Shown: positions 33,802-42,684 of the stretch, in pieces
How positions within the stretch are numbered: position 1 is the first letter of the stretch
How the letters are laid out: every line of letters starts with the position of its first letter
Origin: Thermaurantimonas sp046295455
GTDB taxonomy: Bacteria; Bacteroidota; Bacteroidia; Flavobacteriales; Schleiferiaceae
Length of the DNA stretch: 64,000 nt
Assembly: GCA_046295455.1 (NCBI GenBank)
Contig: JBKBNI010000008.1
Span: 31,849 to 95,848 of the forward strand
Reading direction: 5' to 3'
Notes under the pieces: model-generated
What the model saw: the letters and a program-made list of their open reading frames with translations, nothing else
Told to the model about the DNA's origin: nothing
Databases searched by the model: none
Program-made: the position numbers and the translations under genes

Positions 33802-34047
33802 TTGGTTTCCTTTGGTTATAAGGGCTACTTACGGAGGTGCATTAATTTGTGCGAGCGGTATCTACAAGATAGGTCTTACAATTTCCTTTTAAAAAAGGAT
33901 AAAAAACCGGCAAATTTTTACCGCAGTGGTTTAATACAATGGTCGCAAGCGGCAGATGATCTAAAGAGCGTGTGGGTCGGTGCTAGGTTGGATTTGGTCT
34001 TAACGGAGGATTTATTGATTATCAAAGTGATGCATACAAAAAAATGA
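33802..34047 (+). CDS. Possible small protein (uncertain)
   Basis: An 81-residue frame. Its C-terminal half (QAADDLKSVWVGARLDLVLT then EDLLIIKVMH) could be a real amphipathic domain. No family, signal peptide or clear start context is visible. It may instead be non-coding, or the remnant of a longer gene. Listed because it is the only candidate in a 620-nt gap. Confidence 0.2.
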   Translation: MVSFGYKGYLRRCINLCERYLQDRSYNFLLKKDKKPANFYRSGLIQWSQAADDLKSVWVGARLDLVLTEDLLIIKVMHTKK

Positions 34048-34090
34048 AAAATATTTTTTAAAATGTTATGCATGCATAATTTATTTTCAG

Positions 34091-34098
34091 TATATTTG
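34091..34098 (+). promoter_or_regulatory. Candidate -7 box for acyl-CoA dehydrogenase
   Basis: TATATTTG matches TAnnTTTG, 22 nt before the ATG at 34121. No -33 TTG at the usual spacing. Confidence 0.5.
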
Positions 34099-34120
34099 AC
34101 CAAATTAATCCCTTACACCT

Positions 34121-35920
34121 ATGGAAACTAAAGTAAAAAATTACATGAAGGGAGGAGAATTTATCATCCGATCTCAATCATGGGAAGATGTATTTACACC
34201 AGAGGACTTTTCTGAGGAGCAACTCATGATGGCCAATGCTTGCACCGAATTCATCGATAAGGAAGTACTTCCTCACCGGCATCGGTTTGAAGAAAAAGAT
34301 TACGATTTTACGCTTCAAATCATGAAAAAGCTAGGTGAGCTGGGGATGCTGGGTATCTCTATACCAGAGAAATACAACGGTCTTGGAATGGGCTTCACGA
34401 CATCAATGTTGGTATGTGACAGAATTTCGGGGATATCCGGATCGCTCTCTACAGCCTATGGCGCACACACCGGAATAGGCACACTTCCCATCTTGCTCTA
34501 CGGTACCGAAGAACAAAAAAAGAAGTACCTTCCCAAATTGGCTACCGGAGAATGGATGGGTGCATACTGCCTTACCGAACCGGGAGCTGGGTCCGATGCC
34601 AATTCGGGCAAAACCCGCGCTGTGTGGAATGATGCTGACAAAACCTGGAGCATCACCGGCCAGAAAATGTGGATTTCCAATGCCGGATTTGCGGACGTGT
34701 TTATTGTGTTTGCCCGAGTCGAAGATGACAAATACATCACAGGCTTTATTGTGGAGCGCGGTACTCCGGGAATGAGCTTTGGCGAAGAAGAAAATAAACT
34801 CGGCATTCGTGCATCTTCTACACGTCAGGTATTTTTTAATGACTGTAAAATCCCAGCAGAAAACATGCTTGGCGAACGCGGTGGCGGATTTAAAATTGCC
34901 ATGAACGCACTGAATGTAGGTCGTATCAAACTGGCAGCGGCCATACTGGACTCATGTCGCCGAGTCACCACCCACGCCGTAAAATATGCAAATGAGAGAG
35001 TGCAGTTTGGGGTTCCGATTTCAAGTTTTGGTGCCATCCAGCAGAAGCTGGCAGATATGGCTACCCGAACCTGGGCAAGTGAGTCGGCTACCTACCGTGC
35101 CGGTCAGGAAATCGAAGACAACATTGCCCGGCTGGAAGCAAGCGGACTTTCCCCTCAGGAGGCGAAGTTGAAGGGCGTAGAAGAGTTTGCAATTGAATGC
35201 GCTATTTTAAAAGTTCATGGCTCTGAGACCGGTTCATTAGTAGCGGATGAGGGTATCCAAATCTACGGAGGTATGGGGTATTCTGCAGATACACCGATGG
35301 AGGCAGCATATCGCGATGTGCGCATAGCACGAATCTATGAAGGTACCAATGAAATAAACCGCATGCTTTCTGTAGGGATGCTGCTCAGAAAAGCCCTTAA
35401 AGGACAACTCGATCTGATGACTCCCGCTGCGAAAATTGCTTCTGAACTGATGGCTATACCCTCCTTTGAAACCCCGGACTACAGCCAGCCGCTTGCTCAG
35501 GAGCTAGAAGTCATCGACAATCTGAAGAAAGCCTTCCTGATGGTCGCTGGTAAGGCTGTCGAAAAATTTGGAGTGAATGTTGAAGAGGAGCAAGAGGTGC
35601 TTATGAATGCTGCAGATATGTTGATAGAGACCTACGTGGCTGAATCAGCGGTGCTGCGTGCCCTCAAGATCGTGCATACCCAAGGTTTAGAATCTGCACA
35701 GTATCCAATCAAAATGGCGGAGCTGTACACCTATCTCGCCGTTGAGAAGATTCAAAAAGCTGGTCGTGAAGCCATTTTCAGTTTTACGGAGGGAGATGAG
35801 CAACGTATCCTGCTAATGGGCTTGAAGCGGTTTACCAAGTATCAAAAAGCGGTGAATCCAAAACTATTGCGCCGTGAAATTGCAGCCAAACTGATTGCTG
35901 AGGGTAAATACTGTTTTTAA
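34121..35920 (+). CDS. Acyl-CoA dehydrogenase family protein (extended form)
   Basis: FAD-dependent oxidation of acyl-CoA to enoyl-CoA in fatty-acid or branched amino-acid breakdown. Landmarks: MGAYCLTEPGAGSDANSGKT (FAD/substrate segment), KMWISNAGFADVFIVFARV, ERVQFGVPISSFGAIQQKLA, and IYGGMGYSADTPMEAAYRDV then RIARIYEGTNEINRM with the expected catalytic Glu at about residue 407. The protein has about 180 extra C-terminal residues, giving 599 aa, as commonly seen for this Bacteroidota group. No ETF partner lies in the window. Confidence 0.93.
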   Translation: METKVKNYMKGGEFIIRSQSWEDVFTPEDFSEEQLMMANACTEFIDKEVLPHRHRFEEKDYDFTLQIMKKLGELGMLGISIPEKYNGLGMGFTTSMLVCDRISGISGSLSTAYGAHTGIGTLPILLYGTEEQKKKYLPKLATGEWMGAYCLTEPGAGSDANSGKTRAVWNDADKTWSITGQKMWISNAGFADVFIVFARVEDDKYITGFIVERGTPGMSFGEEENKLGIRASSTRQVFFNDCKIPAENMLGERGGGFKIAMNALNVGRIKLAAAILDSCRRVTTHAVKYANERVQFGVPISSFGAIQQKLADMATRTWASESATYRAGQEIEDNIARLEASGLSPQEAKLKGVEEFAIECAILKVHGSETGSLVADEGIQIYGGMGYSADTPMEAAYRDVRIARIYEGTNEINRMLSVGMLLRKALKGQLDLMTPAAKIASELMAIPSFETPDYSQPLAQELEVIDNLKKAFLMVAGKAVEKFGVNVEEEQEVLMNAADMLIETYVAESAVLRALKIVHTQGLESAQYPIKMAELYTYLAVEKIQKAGREAIFSFTEGDEQRILLMGLKRFTKYQKAVNPKLLRREIAAKLIAEGKYCF

Positions 35921-35975
35921 CGAATATCTATTTGAAGGAATCTTTCAGTCATTTCAATTAAAAAATGAAATAAAT

Positions 35976-36002
35976 AAGCCGGATTCACAAAATCCGGCTT
36001 TT
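35976..36002. terminator. Bidirectional intrinsic terminator
   Basis: 10-bp stem AAGCCGGATT (35976-35985) / AATCCGGCTT (35991-36000) with loop CACAA, followed by TT on the + strand and a T-rich stretch on the minus strand. It separates the acyl-CoA dehydrogenase from hemL. Confidence 0.8.
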
Positions 36003-36021
36003 CTGTTGAGTATTTATGCAA

Positions 36022-37314
36022 TTACATTTTAAAGGTGCTTGCTGCCTCTGAAATGAATTCGATGTCTTCCGTGCTGAGGGCGTTGCTGAGAAAGTAGCTT
36101 TCAAAGGCTGAAGGAGGGAGATAAACACCCTGGTTTAACATGTGGTGGAAGAATTTTTTGAATGTTTCCTGATTTTGCATGGATGCTTGTTCAAGGTTAG
36201 ATACCTGCTCTACATCAAAATGAAACGAAAGCATACTTCCATACATATTGGATGTAAAATTCCATCCGTTTTGCTCCAAAGCCTTGGCAACTTTGTCGCG
36301 CAGTAATTTCGTTTTTTGATCAAGCTCCGAGTAGATTTCGGGGTGCTGGTTCAGAATCGATAAGGTGGTGTACCCGGCGATCATGGCGAGGGGATTACCT
36401 GAGAGGGTACCGGCCTGATATACCTTGCCCACGGGCGCTACAGCACTCATGATATCGCGATTTCCGCCAAAAGCTCCGACAGGGAGTCCACCTCCGATGA
36501 CCTTTCCAAAGGTGACCAGATCCGCCTTTACACCGAGGCGTTCCTGCGCACCACCTCTGGCCAGCCGAAATCCTGTCATCACTTCATCAAAGATGAGAAC
36601 TATGCCATAAAGGTCACAGAGAACCCTGAGTTTTTCAAGAAATCCGTGCTGAGGGGGTACACATCCCATATTTCCGGCCACAGGCTCGACAATCACTGCA
36701 GCGATGTCACCAGGATTTTGATCAATGAGTTGTTTAACAGCTTGGATATCATTATACGGGGCCGTAAGCGTATCATGGGCAGTACCGCCGGTAACGCCCG
36801 GCACCGACTGAATATCAAACGTTGCCACACCGCTGCCCGCCTTTACCAAAAAGGGGTCTGCGTGTCCGTGATAGCACCCGGTGAATTTAATAAACTTATT
36901 CTTGCCCGTGTATCCGCGCGCCAGACGGATGGCACTCATGCAGGCTTCCGTACCGCTATTGACCATACGGACGAGTTCAAGGCCAGGCACCATTTCTTTC
37001 ATGAGCTCTGCCATTTCGATTTCCAGGCGGGTGGGTGCGCCGAAGGAAGTTGCCTTATTTACTTGTTTGGCTATGGCTTCTACGACGCCAGGATGTGAAT
37101 GGCCGAGTATCATAGGACCCCAGGAGGCAATGAGATCAATGTATCGATTGCCGTCCTCATCATACAGATAGGCACCATGCGCTTCTTTGAAGAATATGGG
37201 AGTGCCTCCTACGCTTTTAAATGCCCTTACGGGCGAATTGACACCTCCCGGAATGCTTTTTTGGGCGCGTTCGAAGAGCATGCTGCTTGTTTTAGAATAA
37301 GTTTTTATCATCAT
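36022..37314 (-). CDS. hemL: Glutamate-1-semialdehyde 2,1-aminomutase
   Basis: Converts glutamate-1-semialdehyde to 5-aminolevulinate in the C5 heme pathway. PLP class III aminotransferase motifs: MVNSGTEACMSAIRLARGYT, GCYHGHADPFLVKAGSGVAT, LIFDEVMTGFRLARGGAQ, and the PLP Lys271 in LVTFGKVIGGGLPVGAFGG. Length 430 aa is standard. Its start overlaps the stop of the upstream EEP gene by 4 nt (37311-37314). Confidence 0.97.
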   Translation of the reverse strand: MMIKTYSKTSSMLFERAQKSIPGGVNSPVRAFKSVGGTPIFFKEAHGAYLYDEDGNRYIDLIASWGPMILGHSHPGVVEAIAKQVNKATSFGAPTRLEIEMAELMKEMVPGLELVRMVNSGTEACMSAIRLARGYTGKNKFIKFTGCYHGHADPFLVKAGSGVATFDIQSVPGVTGGTAHDTLTAPYNDIQAVKQLIDQNPGDIAAVIVEPVAGNMGCVPPQHGFLEKLRVLCDLYGIVLIFDEVMTGFRLARGGAQERLGVKADLVTFGKVIGGGLPVGAFGGNRDIMSAVAPVGKVYQAGTLSGNPLAMIAGYTTLSILNQHPEIYSELDQKTKLLRDKVAKALEQNGWNFTSNMYGSMLSFHFDVEQVSNLEQASMQNQETFKKFFHHMLNQGVYLPPSAFESYFLSNALSTEDIEFISEAASTFKM

Positions 37315-38393
37315 TGCGTTAGTGAATTGATTTTTAATATGGATGTGACCGGGTAGTGGTCTGAGAGTTTAGGTTTATGAGCGACAGAATAACTCAAAGC
37401 ACTAAAGTGTTTGCTGTGCATTACATAGTCTATTCGGAACGGATATCGGGTGCGGTTGTATGTGTGACCTACACCGGTGCCTACCTGTGTAAATGGATCG
37501 AGAAGGTGATTTGTCAGCACCTTGTAGGTGTATGATATCGGAGTGTCGTTGAGGTCAGCGAGCAGCACCACTGGCAGAGAGCTTTCTGAGATAAAAAGTT
37601 TGAGATCACGGACCTGGGAGGCTCTCTTTTCAAATGCAAGATTTACTTTTTGAAACAGAAGTTTGTAGTTGTTTTTTATCTTTTCCGGATGCTCACTTAT
37701 GTCAGGTTTTTCCACTAGGCTCAAATCTTCATTGGTCAATTTAAAAGAGACTAAGTGGGCGCAAATGACACGAATCATGCCCAAAGGAGTTTCAATATCG
37801 GCATAGATGAAGCCATTTTTGTCCTCTGAGGTCGTAGACTCGAAGCGCACAAAATCTTTTTTTTTGATCGGATATTTAGAAAAGATGGCCATGCCAAAGT
37901 CATCGCTTTCATAACCTGTGGCGATGTATCTGTACTTAAATTGTTGTAAATCAGGTGTATAAACGCCTTTATAGTACTCCTGAATGCCGAGAATTTCGGT
38001 GCCGAGAGAGTCGAGTAGTTTGGGTATCTCGCTTTTTACATCGGCGTCTACCCAATGCCAATAGTTAAACAGTCGGACGTTGAATGTGGTAAATGTGAGA
38101 GAATCATAGTTGTACACTTCCTCATTTCGAATAAAATTTTGAAACACTGCCTTAAACTGAGGCAGCACTGCAGCGACAGAAAACACAGTGAGAAAAACTT
38201 TCAGATTGAGTCGAATTAGCCAGTAAAGACCAAACATTATATTGATTATCAGCAGTAGCGGAAACAACAATCCGGCCAGTCCGGCATACTTAACCAAATC
38301 CGGTGGGATGTACCATGAGTACGCGCAGACCAACATCATCAGGACTACTGCGATGTGAATCGCGTAGAAGACTGATTTCAGCAGAGTTTTCAA
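37311..38393 (-). CDS. Membrane-anchored endonuclease/exonuclease/phosphatase family protein
   Basis: Three N-terminal hydrophobic segments (FYAIHIAVVLMMLVCAYSWY; YAGLAGLLFPLLLIINIMFG; LKVFLTVFSVAAVLPQF), then an EEP/DNase I-like domain: LTFTTFNVRLFNYW, ILGIQEYYKG, PLGMIRVICAHLVSFKL, PVVLLADLNDTPISYTY, and the closing RIDYVMHSK .. LSDHYPVTSIL. Metal and catalytic residues (N, E, D-x-N, D, H) appear in place. The substrate may be nucleic acid or a phosphoinositide-like lipid; undetermined. Part of a conserved-looking mutL-rhomboid-rhomboid-EEP cluster. Confidence 0.8.
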   Translation of the reverse strand: MKTLLKSVFYAIHIAVVLMMLVCAYSWYIPPDLVKYAGLAGLLFPLLLIINIMFGLYWLIRLNLKVFLTVFSVAAVLPQFKAVFQNFIRNEEVYNYDSLTFTTFNVRLFNYWHWVDADVKSEIPKLLDSLGTEILGIQEYYKGVYTPDLQQFKYRYIATGYESDDFGMAIFSKYPIKKKDFVRFESTTSEDKNGFIYADIETPLGMIRVICAHLVSFKLTNEDLSLVEKPDISEHPEKIKNNYKLLFQKVNLAFEKRASQVRDLKLFISESSLPVVLLADLNDTPISYTYKVLTNHLLDPFTQVGTGVGHTYNRTRYPFRIDYVMHSKHFSALSYSVAHKPKLSDHYPVTSILKINSLTQ

Positions 38394-38405
38394 AGCATCG
38401 GTGTA

Positions 38406-39278
38406 TTATTGTTTGCCTATTTTAAAGAGAAATTCCTTTTCTTCTTTGCTTAGGCTATCGTATCCTGATTGGGAGATTTTATCTAAAATGCTGTCGAGTT
38501 TTTGTTTATCACTGAGTGCACTGTCTTTGGAATAAACACGCGTATATCCTTTGGAGGCATATACCTTTTTCATTTTTTTTGGTCTAAAAAAGGTATGGAG
38601 ATAATCGTACAGATCAAAGATCCACTGGGTCAGATTCACACCTTTGTTGTAAGATTTAGCCATCAAATAGCCAAATAAAGCGCCCCCCAAATGAGCGATG
38701 TGACCTCCTGCATTTCCACGCTCGATGTTGGCAAGATCAAAGAGCACTGAAATGACCGCCACGACCCAAAGACGAATTTCCAAGACGAAAAATAAACGCA
38801 CCGGGAAACTTGGTGCGTAAGTACAGGCAGCAATGATGATGGCCATCACGCCAGCTGATGCGCCCCGGTTGGTTGATGCTGTAACCACACCTTCAAACAC
38901 AGGAAAAATATTGTATGAAAGGACATATAGTAAACCTCCGGCAAGTCCTCCTGTGATGTAGGTGCCAAGAAGTAGCTTTTCACTGAAAAAATTCAGAAAA
39001 ATCATTCCACCGAAATATAGCCATATCATATTGAAAATAAGATGAAAAGGGCCTTCGTGGAGAAACATATACGATACAAAACTCCATGGTCTGAGAATCA
39101 AATCCGGTAAATAGGTTGGTAGAGTAAACCAAGCAATGATCTGGTCGGCGAAGTTTTTCTGAAGAAGAAATTGAAATAATTTGATAAAAACTACAAATAC
39201 AAACACCAAAACATTGATGACAATAAGTTTTGTCAGTGTATCACCATCTCGCATGAGTTTGTTAAATTCAGACTTCAT
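38406..39278 (-). CDS. Rhomboid-family intramembrane serine protease (atypical GASA motif)
   Basis: Six or more membrane segments with the rhomboid core (SYMFLHEGPFHLIFNMIWLY; catalytic Ser141 in RGASAGVMAII; His196 in GGHIAHLGGALFG). Classical active rhomboids have GxSG around the Ser; here it reads G-A-S-A-G. The C-terminal tail (YTRVYSKDSALSDKQKLDSI; LSKEEKEFLFKIG) is a small soluble domain seen in related proteins. It lies 58 nt downstream of a second rhomboid gene and 12 nt before the EEP gene. Confidence 0.85.
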   Translation of the reverse strand: MKSEFNKLMRDGDTLTKLIVINVLVFVFVVFIKLFQFLLQKNFADQIIAWFTLPTYLPDLILRPWSFVSYMFLHEGPFHLIFNMIWLYFGGMIFLNFFSEKLLLGTYITGGLAGGLLYVLSYNIFPVFEGVVTASTNRGASAGVMAIIIAACTYAPSFPVRLFFVLEIRLWVVAVISVLFDLANIERGNAGGHIAHLGGALFGYLMAKSYNKGVNLTQWIFDLYDYLHTFFRPKKMKKVYASKGYTRVYSKDSALSDKQKLDSILDKISQSGYDSLSKEEKEFLFKIGKQ

Positions 39279-39336
39279 ATTGATTTTTTTACAAAATAAA
39301 TACGGCTGTCCATTATTGTTTACTTATTTTACTATT

Positions 39337-40095
39337 TCAATAGTTGTAAGGATGGCTTTTGTTTTGCCAATATTTTATCAAAATAAATCCAAAAAGCATA
39401 CCTCCAAGATGCGCAAAGTGAGCAATGTTGGACGAAGGATCATTGCTCAGCCCGTTGATGAGTTCCAGGGCTCCATATATCATCACAAAATATTTGGCCT
39501 TGATTGGAAAAAGAAAATAGATAAAAATGAGTTGGTTTGGAAACATCATACCGAAGGCAAGCAGCACCCCGAAGACTGCTCCGGATGCGCCTACCGTAGG
39601 AACATTAAACTTCATGTAGTATTGCTGAATTAAATCCCTTGGTGCTGCCGAGGCAAGACGTGGATCTACCTCGCCCAGGCGAAGCAAAGACAATGAATTG
39701 GCGTCAAATCCGGCCTGCGTGAGCACTGATTCCAGCTTGAGCATTTCCCAATAATTAACTCCGAGATGGAGTGCGGCCGCTCCGAGTCCGGTAAGCAAGT
39801 AGTAAATCAGAAATCGCCTGCCACCCCAAAAGTTTTCGAGGCTCGTACCAAACATCCATAGCGCGAACATATTGAAAAAAATATGACCAAAATTGCCATG
39901 CATAAACATATGTGTGACCAACTGGTAGGGCCTGAATTCCGGAGAGCCCGGCATATACAGTCCGAGAACCTGATTGAGATCCAATAAGAAAGTATTGCGA
40001 AACGCAAAGGTGGCAAAAAAGAATAAACCATTGATAATCAATAGATTTTTTATAACTTCGGGCAGAAGATTGAATCTTACGGGCTGATAATACAT
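39337..40095 (-). CDS. Rhomboid-family intramembrane serine protease
   Basis: Canonical rhomboid: LVTHMFMHGNFGHIFFNMFA, catalytic Ser171 in VGASGAVFGVLLAFG (GxSG intact), and His229 in HFAHLGGMLFGFIL. Located 23 nt downstream of mutL and upstream of the paralogous rhomboid, forming a tandem pair with it. Substrates are unknown; bacterial rhomboids clip membrane proteins. Confidence 0.9.
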   Translation of the reverse strand: MYYQPVRFNLLPEVIKNLLIINGLFFFATFAFRNTFLLDLNQVLGLYMPGSPEFRPYQLVTHMFMHGNFGHIFFNMFALWMFGTSLENFWGGRRFLIYYLLTGLGAAALHLGVNYWEMLKLESVLTQAGFDANSLSLLRLGEVDPRLASAAPRDLIQQYYMKFNVPTVGASGAVFGVLLAFGMMFPNQLIFIYFLFPIKAKYFVMIYGALELINGLSNDPSSNIAHFAHLGGMLFGFILIKYWQNKSHPYNY

Positions 40096-40118
40096 TTTTG
40101 GACAATTGGATTTTGAAA

Positions 40119-41957
40119 TTAATTAAACCAGTGGTCGATTTCCGAAGGTTGAATTTGGACAAATGTTTTTTTCCTTCGGATGCCTGCTGCAGGATTCTCT
40201 AATCTAAACAACTCACTCACCAGTCTGGCCATAGCCTCCTGGTTGAGTGATTGCCCGACTTTATATGACGAAGATCCAGCGATTTTTCGGCAAAGATTAT
40301 CCTGTACGACTTCTTCGGGCCCTGTTAGGTCGGATAGCTCGTCACACAGATTTCGTAATATTTCTTCAGCATGACTAGCATCTGCATAGATAGGCATTCC
40401 ATAAAGGGCAATTTCTTTGGTCCCAATCCACTCGTAGTCGAATCCAAATTCACTGAGAAGGCTTCTGCAGTTTTGAAGGAATTCCACTTCGTGAGCCTTA
40501 AATTCGAGTCTCAGGGGAATGAGCATCTGCTGAGAGAGAATGGTCTTATTTCGTATAGATTTTAACATATTTTCATACAAAACCCGTTCGTGGGCGTATT
40601 GTTGATGAATAATAAATACTTGATTTTCTTTTTTATACAAAATAAATTTTTGAAAAAGCTGAAAAATTTCAACTGTGTCTGCAAACGGGGAATTTTTTAC
40701 CTGGAGGTCAGGTAAGGTGGGCATTTCTACTTGACGATGATTTTCAGGATGGGTCATGGCCGCAATTTGATACAGTTCTTCCCAATTTTTTGGGATATTT
40801 ACCGCAGGCACCTGAATGGTGGTATTTTTTGGGAAGTGTGTGGAGTGGCTTTTGAATGGATTGTACTCCGGGTCTACTTCAATGGTCGGAATTTTTGGTG
40901 TCCCATTAAAATCGGATGGGAGCTGAAACGAATTTTCTTGTTCGAAATCAATGGGATGGGCTACTGCATTGATCCCCAAGGTTTTTCTTGCAGCAGATTT
41001 TAGAAGTTGGTAAATGACCCGATCATCCTTAAACTTTACTTCAGTCTTTGTGGGATGAATGTTCACATCGATTTCGGAGGGATCTATTTCGAGGTTGATA
41101 AAAAAAGCGGGAAAACTGTCCGACGGCAATAGACCTTCGTAAGCTGCCATTATGGCATGCTGAAGATATCGATTTTTTACGAAGCGATTGTTGATAAAGA
41201 AATATTGATCTCCTTTTATTTTTTTTGATATTTCGGGCCTGGTCAGATACCCATTGATTCGTATGATGGACGTGTGTTCCTGGATGAGCAGTAAATTTTC
41301 ACCTACCTTATTTCCAAATATAGAAAGGATCCGCTGCTTCAGATTTCCGGGCAATAGGTTGTATATTTCATGACCGTTGTTTAGCAGCCTTAGGCGCTTG
41401 CCGGGATGGGAAAGTGCTATCTTTAGAAATTCCTCATAGATATGACGGAGTTCGACAGTATCGGATTTCAGAAAACTTCGCCGGGCGGGAATGTTAAAAA
41501 ATAAATTCTTCACCGATATGATTGTTCCGGTAGTACAGGCTTCTGGAGTCTGACTCTTCACTTTACCACCTTCAAGCACAATTTTGCTCCCAATGGCATC
41601 GTCGGAGGTTTTAGAAATGCATTCGATCTGACTTACGGCAGCAATAGATGCCAATGCTTCACCTCTGAAGCCCATAGTTCGGATACGAAAGAGGTCCTCT
41701 GCATTGATGATTTTTGATGTTGCGTGACGCTCAAATGCCAGTCTGAGGTCTATCTCACTGATTCCATAGCCATTATCAATGACTTTGATCAGACTTTTGC
41801 CGGCGTCTTCTATTAGAAGAGTGATCTGATCAGCTTGCGCATCTACCGAATTTTCAAGCAATTCCTTTACCACTGAGGCTGGCCGCTGAACCACTTCCCC
41901 AGCCGCAATCTGGTTGGCAATATGATCCGGTAAAAGTCTGATTATGCCACGGTTCAT
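40119..41957 (-). CDS. mutL: DNA mismatch repair protein MutL
   Basis: N-terminal GHKL ATPase (DHIANQIAAGEVVQRPASVV then KELLENSVDAQA; KVIDNGYGISEIDL; TMGFRGEALASIAAVSQ) and the transducer domain (PEISKKIKGDQYFFINNRFV). A C-terminal dimerisation domain follows a linker of about 100 residues. The metal-binding endonuclease motif DQHA(x)2E reads HQQYAHE at residues 451-457 (D and first H replaced, E457 retained), so endonuclease activity may be reduced. Length 612 aa is normal. It starts a cluster with two rhomboids and an EEP gene. Confidence 0.93.
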   Translation of the reverse strand: MNRGIIRLLPDHIANQIAAGEVVQRPASVVKELLENSVDAQADQITLLIEDAGKSLIKVIDNGYGISEIDLRLAFERHATSKIINAEDLFRIRTMGFRGEALASIAAVSQIECISKTSDDAIGSKIVLEGGKVKSQTPEACTTGTIISVKNLFFNIPARRSFLKSDTVELRHIYEEFLKIALSHPGKRLRLLNNGHEIYNLLPGNLKQRILSIFGNKVGENLLLIQEHTSIIRINGYLTRPEISKKIKGDQYFFINNRFVKNRYLQHAIMAAYEGLLPSDSFPAFFINLEIDPSEIDVNIHPTKTEVKFKDDRVIYQLLKSAARKTLGINAVAHPIDFEQENSFQLPSDFNGTPKIPTIEVDPEYNPFKSHSTHFPKNTTIQVPAVNIPKNWEELYQIAAMTHPENHRQVEMPTLPDLQVKNSPFADTVEIFQLFQKFILYKKENQVFIIHQQYAHERVLYENMLKSIRNKTILSQQMLIPLRLEFKAHEVEFLQNCRSLLSEFGFDYEWIGTKEIALYGMPIYADASHAEEILRNLCDELSDLTGPEEVVQDNLCRKIAGSSSYKVGQSLNQEAMARLVSELFRLENPAAGIRRKKTFVQIQPSEIDHWFN

Positions 41958-41987
41958 CTTAAAGGTAATATCATCCGGGATTAATGA

Positions 41988-42287
41988 TTATTCGTAAGAA
42001 AGTAGGGGTTTCAAAAGGTGCCAAAAAATAGCAAATAAAGCGAAGAGTATGACCAGTAGTCTGATGTTTTGGCCCGAGGTGGGGGATGATCGGGTATTTC
42101 TTAGCCTCTTGATGTTGGAGTTCAGTCGGATTCTAAATTCTTCTCTTTCTGAACCCTCCCGGTTACTTTTGTCATTTTCAAGCTCTTTTTTCAATTGCTC
42201 GATTCTCTCTTTTCTTTCGTTGTAATAAAGAGGTTTGTAATGAAATCCTTTCGGCTTGGGAGTTCGAAAAAAAATAAATTTACTCAT
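41988..42287 (-). CDS. Small protein with a C-terminal membrane segment
   Basis: 99 residues from ATG 42287: basic N-terminus (FFRTPKPKGFHYKPLYYNER), a charged helical stretch (RKERIEQLKKELENDKSN) and one C-terminal membrane segment (NIRLLVILFALFAIFWHLL). No family assigned. It is a typical tail-anchored accessory gene in the operon, 7 nt after the DgkA gene and 30 nt before mutL. Confidence 0.55.
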   Translation of the reverse strand: MSKFIFFRTPKPKGFHYKPLYYNERKERIEQLKKELENDKSNREGSEREEFRIRLNSNIKRLRNTRSSPTSGQNIRLLVILFALFAIFWHLLKPLLSYE

Positions 42288-42294
42288 GCATCGT

Positions 42295-42684
42295 TCAGAA
42301 AAGTGACATTGCCCAAAGATACACTTTGGGCACGAAAATAAAGAGACCAGCCAGTGCGGCTGCAGATGCAGCAATCAAAACAGCGCCTGCAGATATATCC
42401 TTTATCCGCTTTACCAAAGGATGACGGGAGGGCATTACCAGATCACAAATGGTTTCAATCGCCGAATTCATTGCCTCCGCCGTGAGCACTCCTCCAATGC
42501 AAATGCTTACGACAGCCCATTCCGTTACATTGAGTCTGAACACAGCTCCAAAAATGATTACAATACAAGTAACAATCATATGAATTTTGAAATGAGACTC
42601 CCGTTGCAATTCCTTAATGCCGTAGAATGCAAATTGAAAGGCGTGCTTTCTCCTTACGATGTATCTCTTTGTTTTGAACTTCAT
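42295..42684 (-). CDS. Diacylglycerol/undecaprenol kinase family (DgkA-type)
   Basis: Three-helix membrane kinase: AFQFAFYGIKELQRESHFKI, HMIVTCIVIIFGAVFRLNVT, and the family signature LTAEAMNSAIETICDLVMP with a further DISAGAVLIAASAAALAGLF helix. It phosphorylates diacylglycerol or undecaprenol to recycle lipid carriers. About 129 aa is standard. The gene overlaps the upstream cysQ by 4 nt (42681-42684). Confidence 0.87.
   Translation of the reverse strand: MKFKTKRYIVRRKHAFQFAFYGIKELQRESHFKIHMIVTCIVIIFGAVFRLNVTEWAVVSICIGGVLTAEAMNSAIETICDLVMPSRHPLVKRIKDISAGAVLIAASAAALAGLFIFVPKVYLWAMSLF

Larger units (their letters stand above)
33498..34120. other. Long intergenic stretch with one weak ORF
   Basis: About 620 nt between the divergent lipoprotein and acyl-CoA dehydrogenase genes. 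It holds promoter boxes at both ends (33517-33524 and 34091-34098). The middle (33780-34040) is less AT-rich than its flanks. I compared it by eye with tmRNA, RNase P, 6S and tRNA signatures and found none. Confidence 0.6.

Noticed and set aside
33780..34040. Possible tmRNA, RNase P, 6S or tRNA gene
   Set aside because: None of the sequence signatures (GTTCRANNC loop, tmRNA tag frame, RNase P conserved segments, paired ends of a 6S RNA) could be found.
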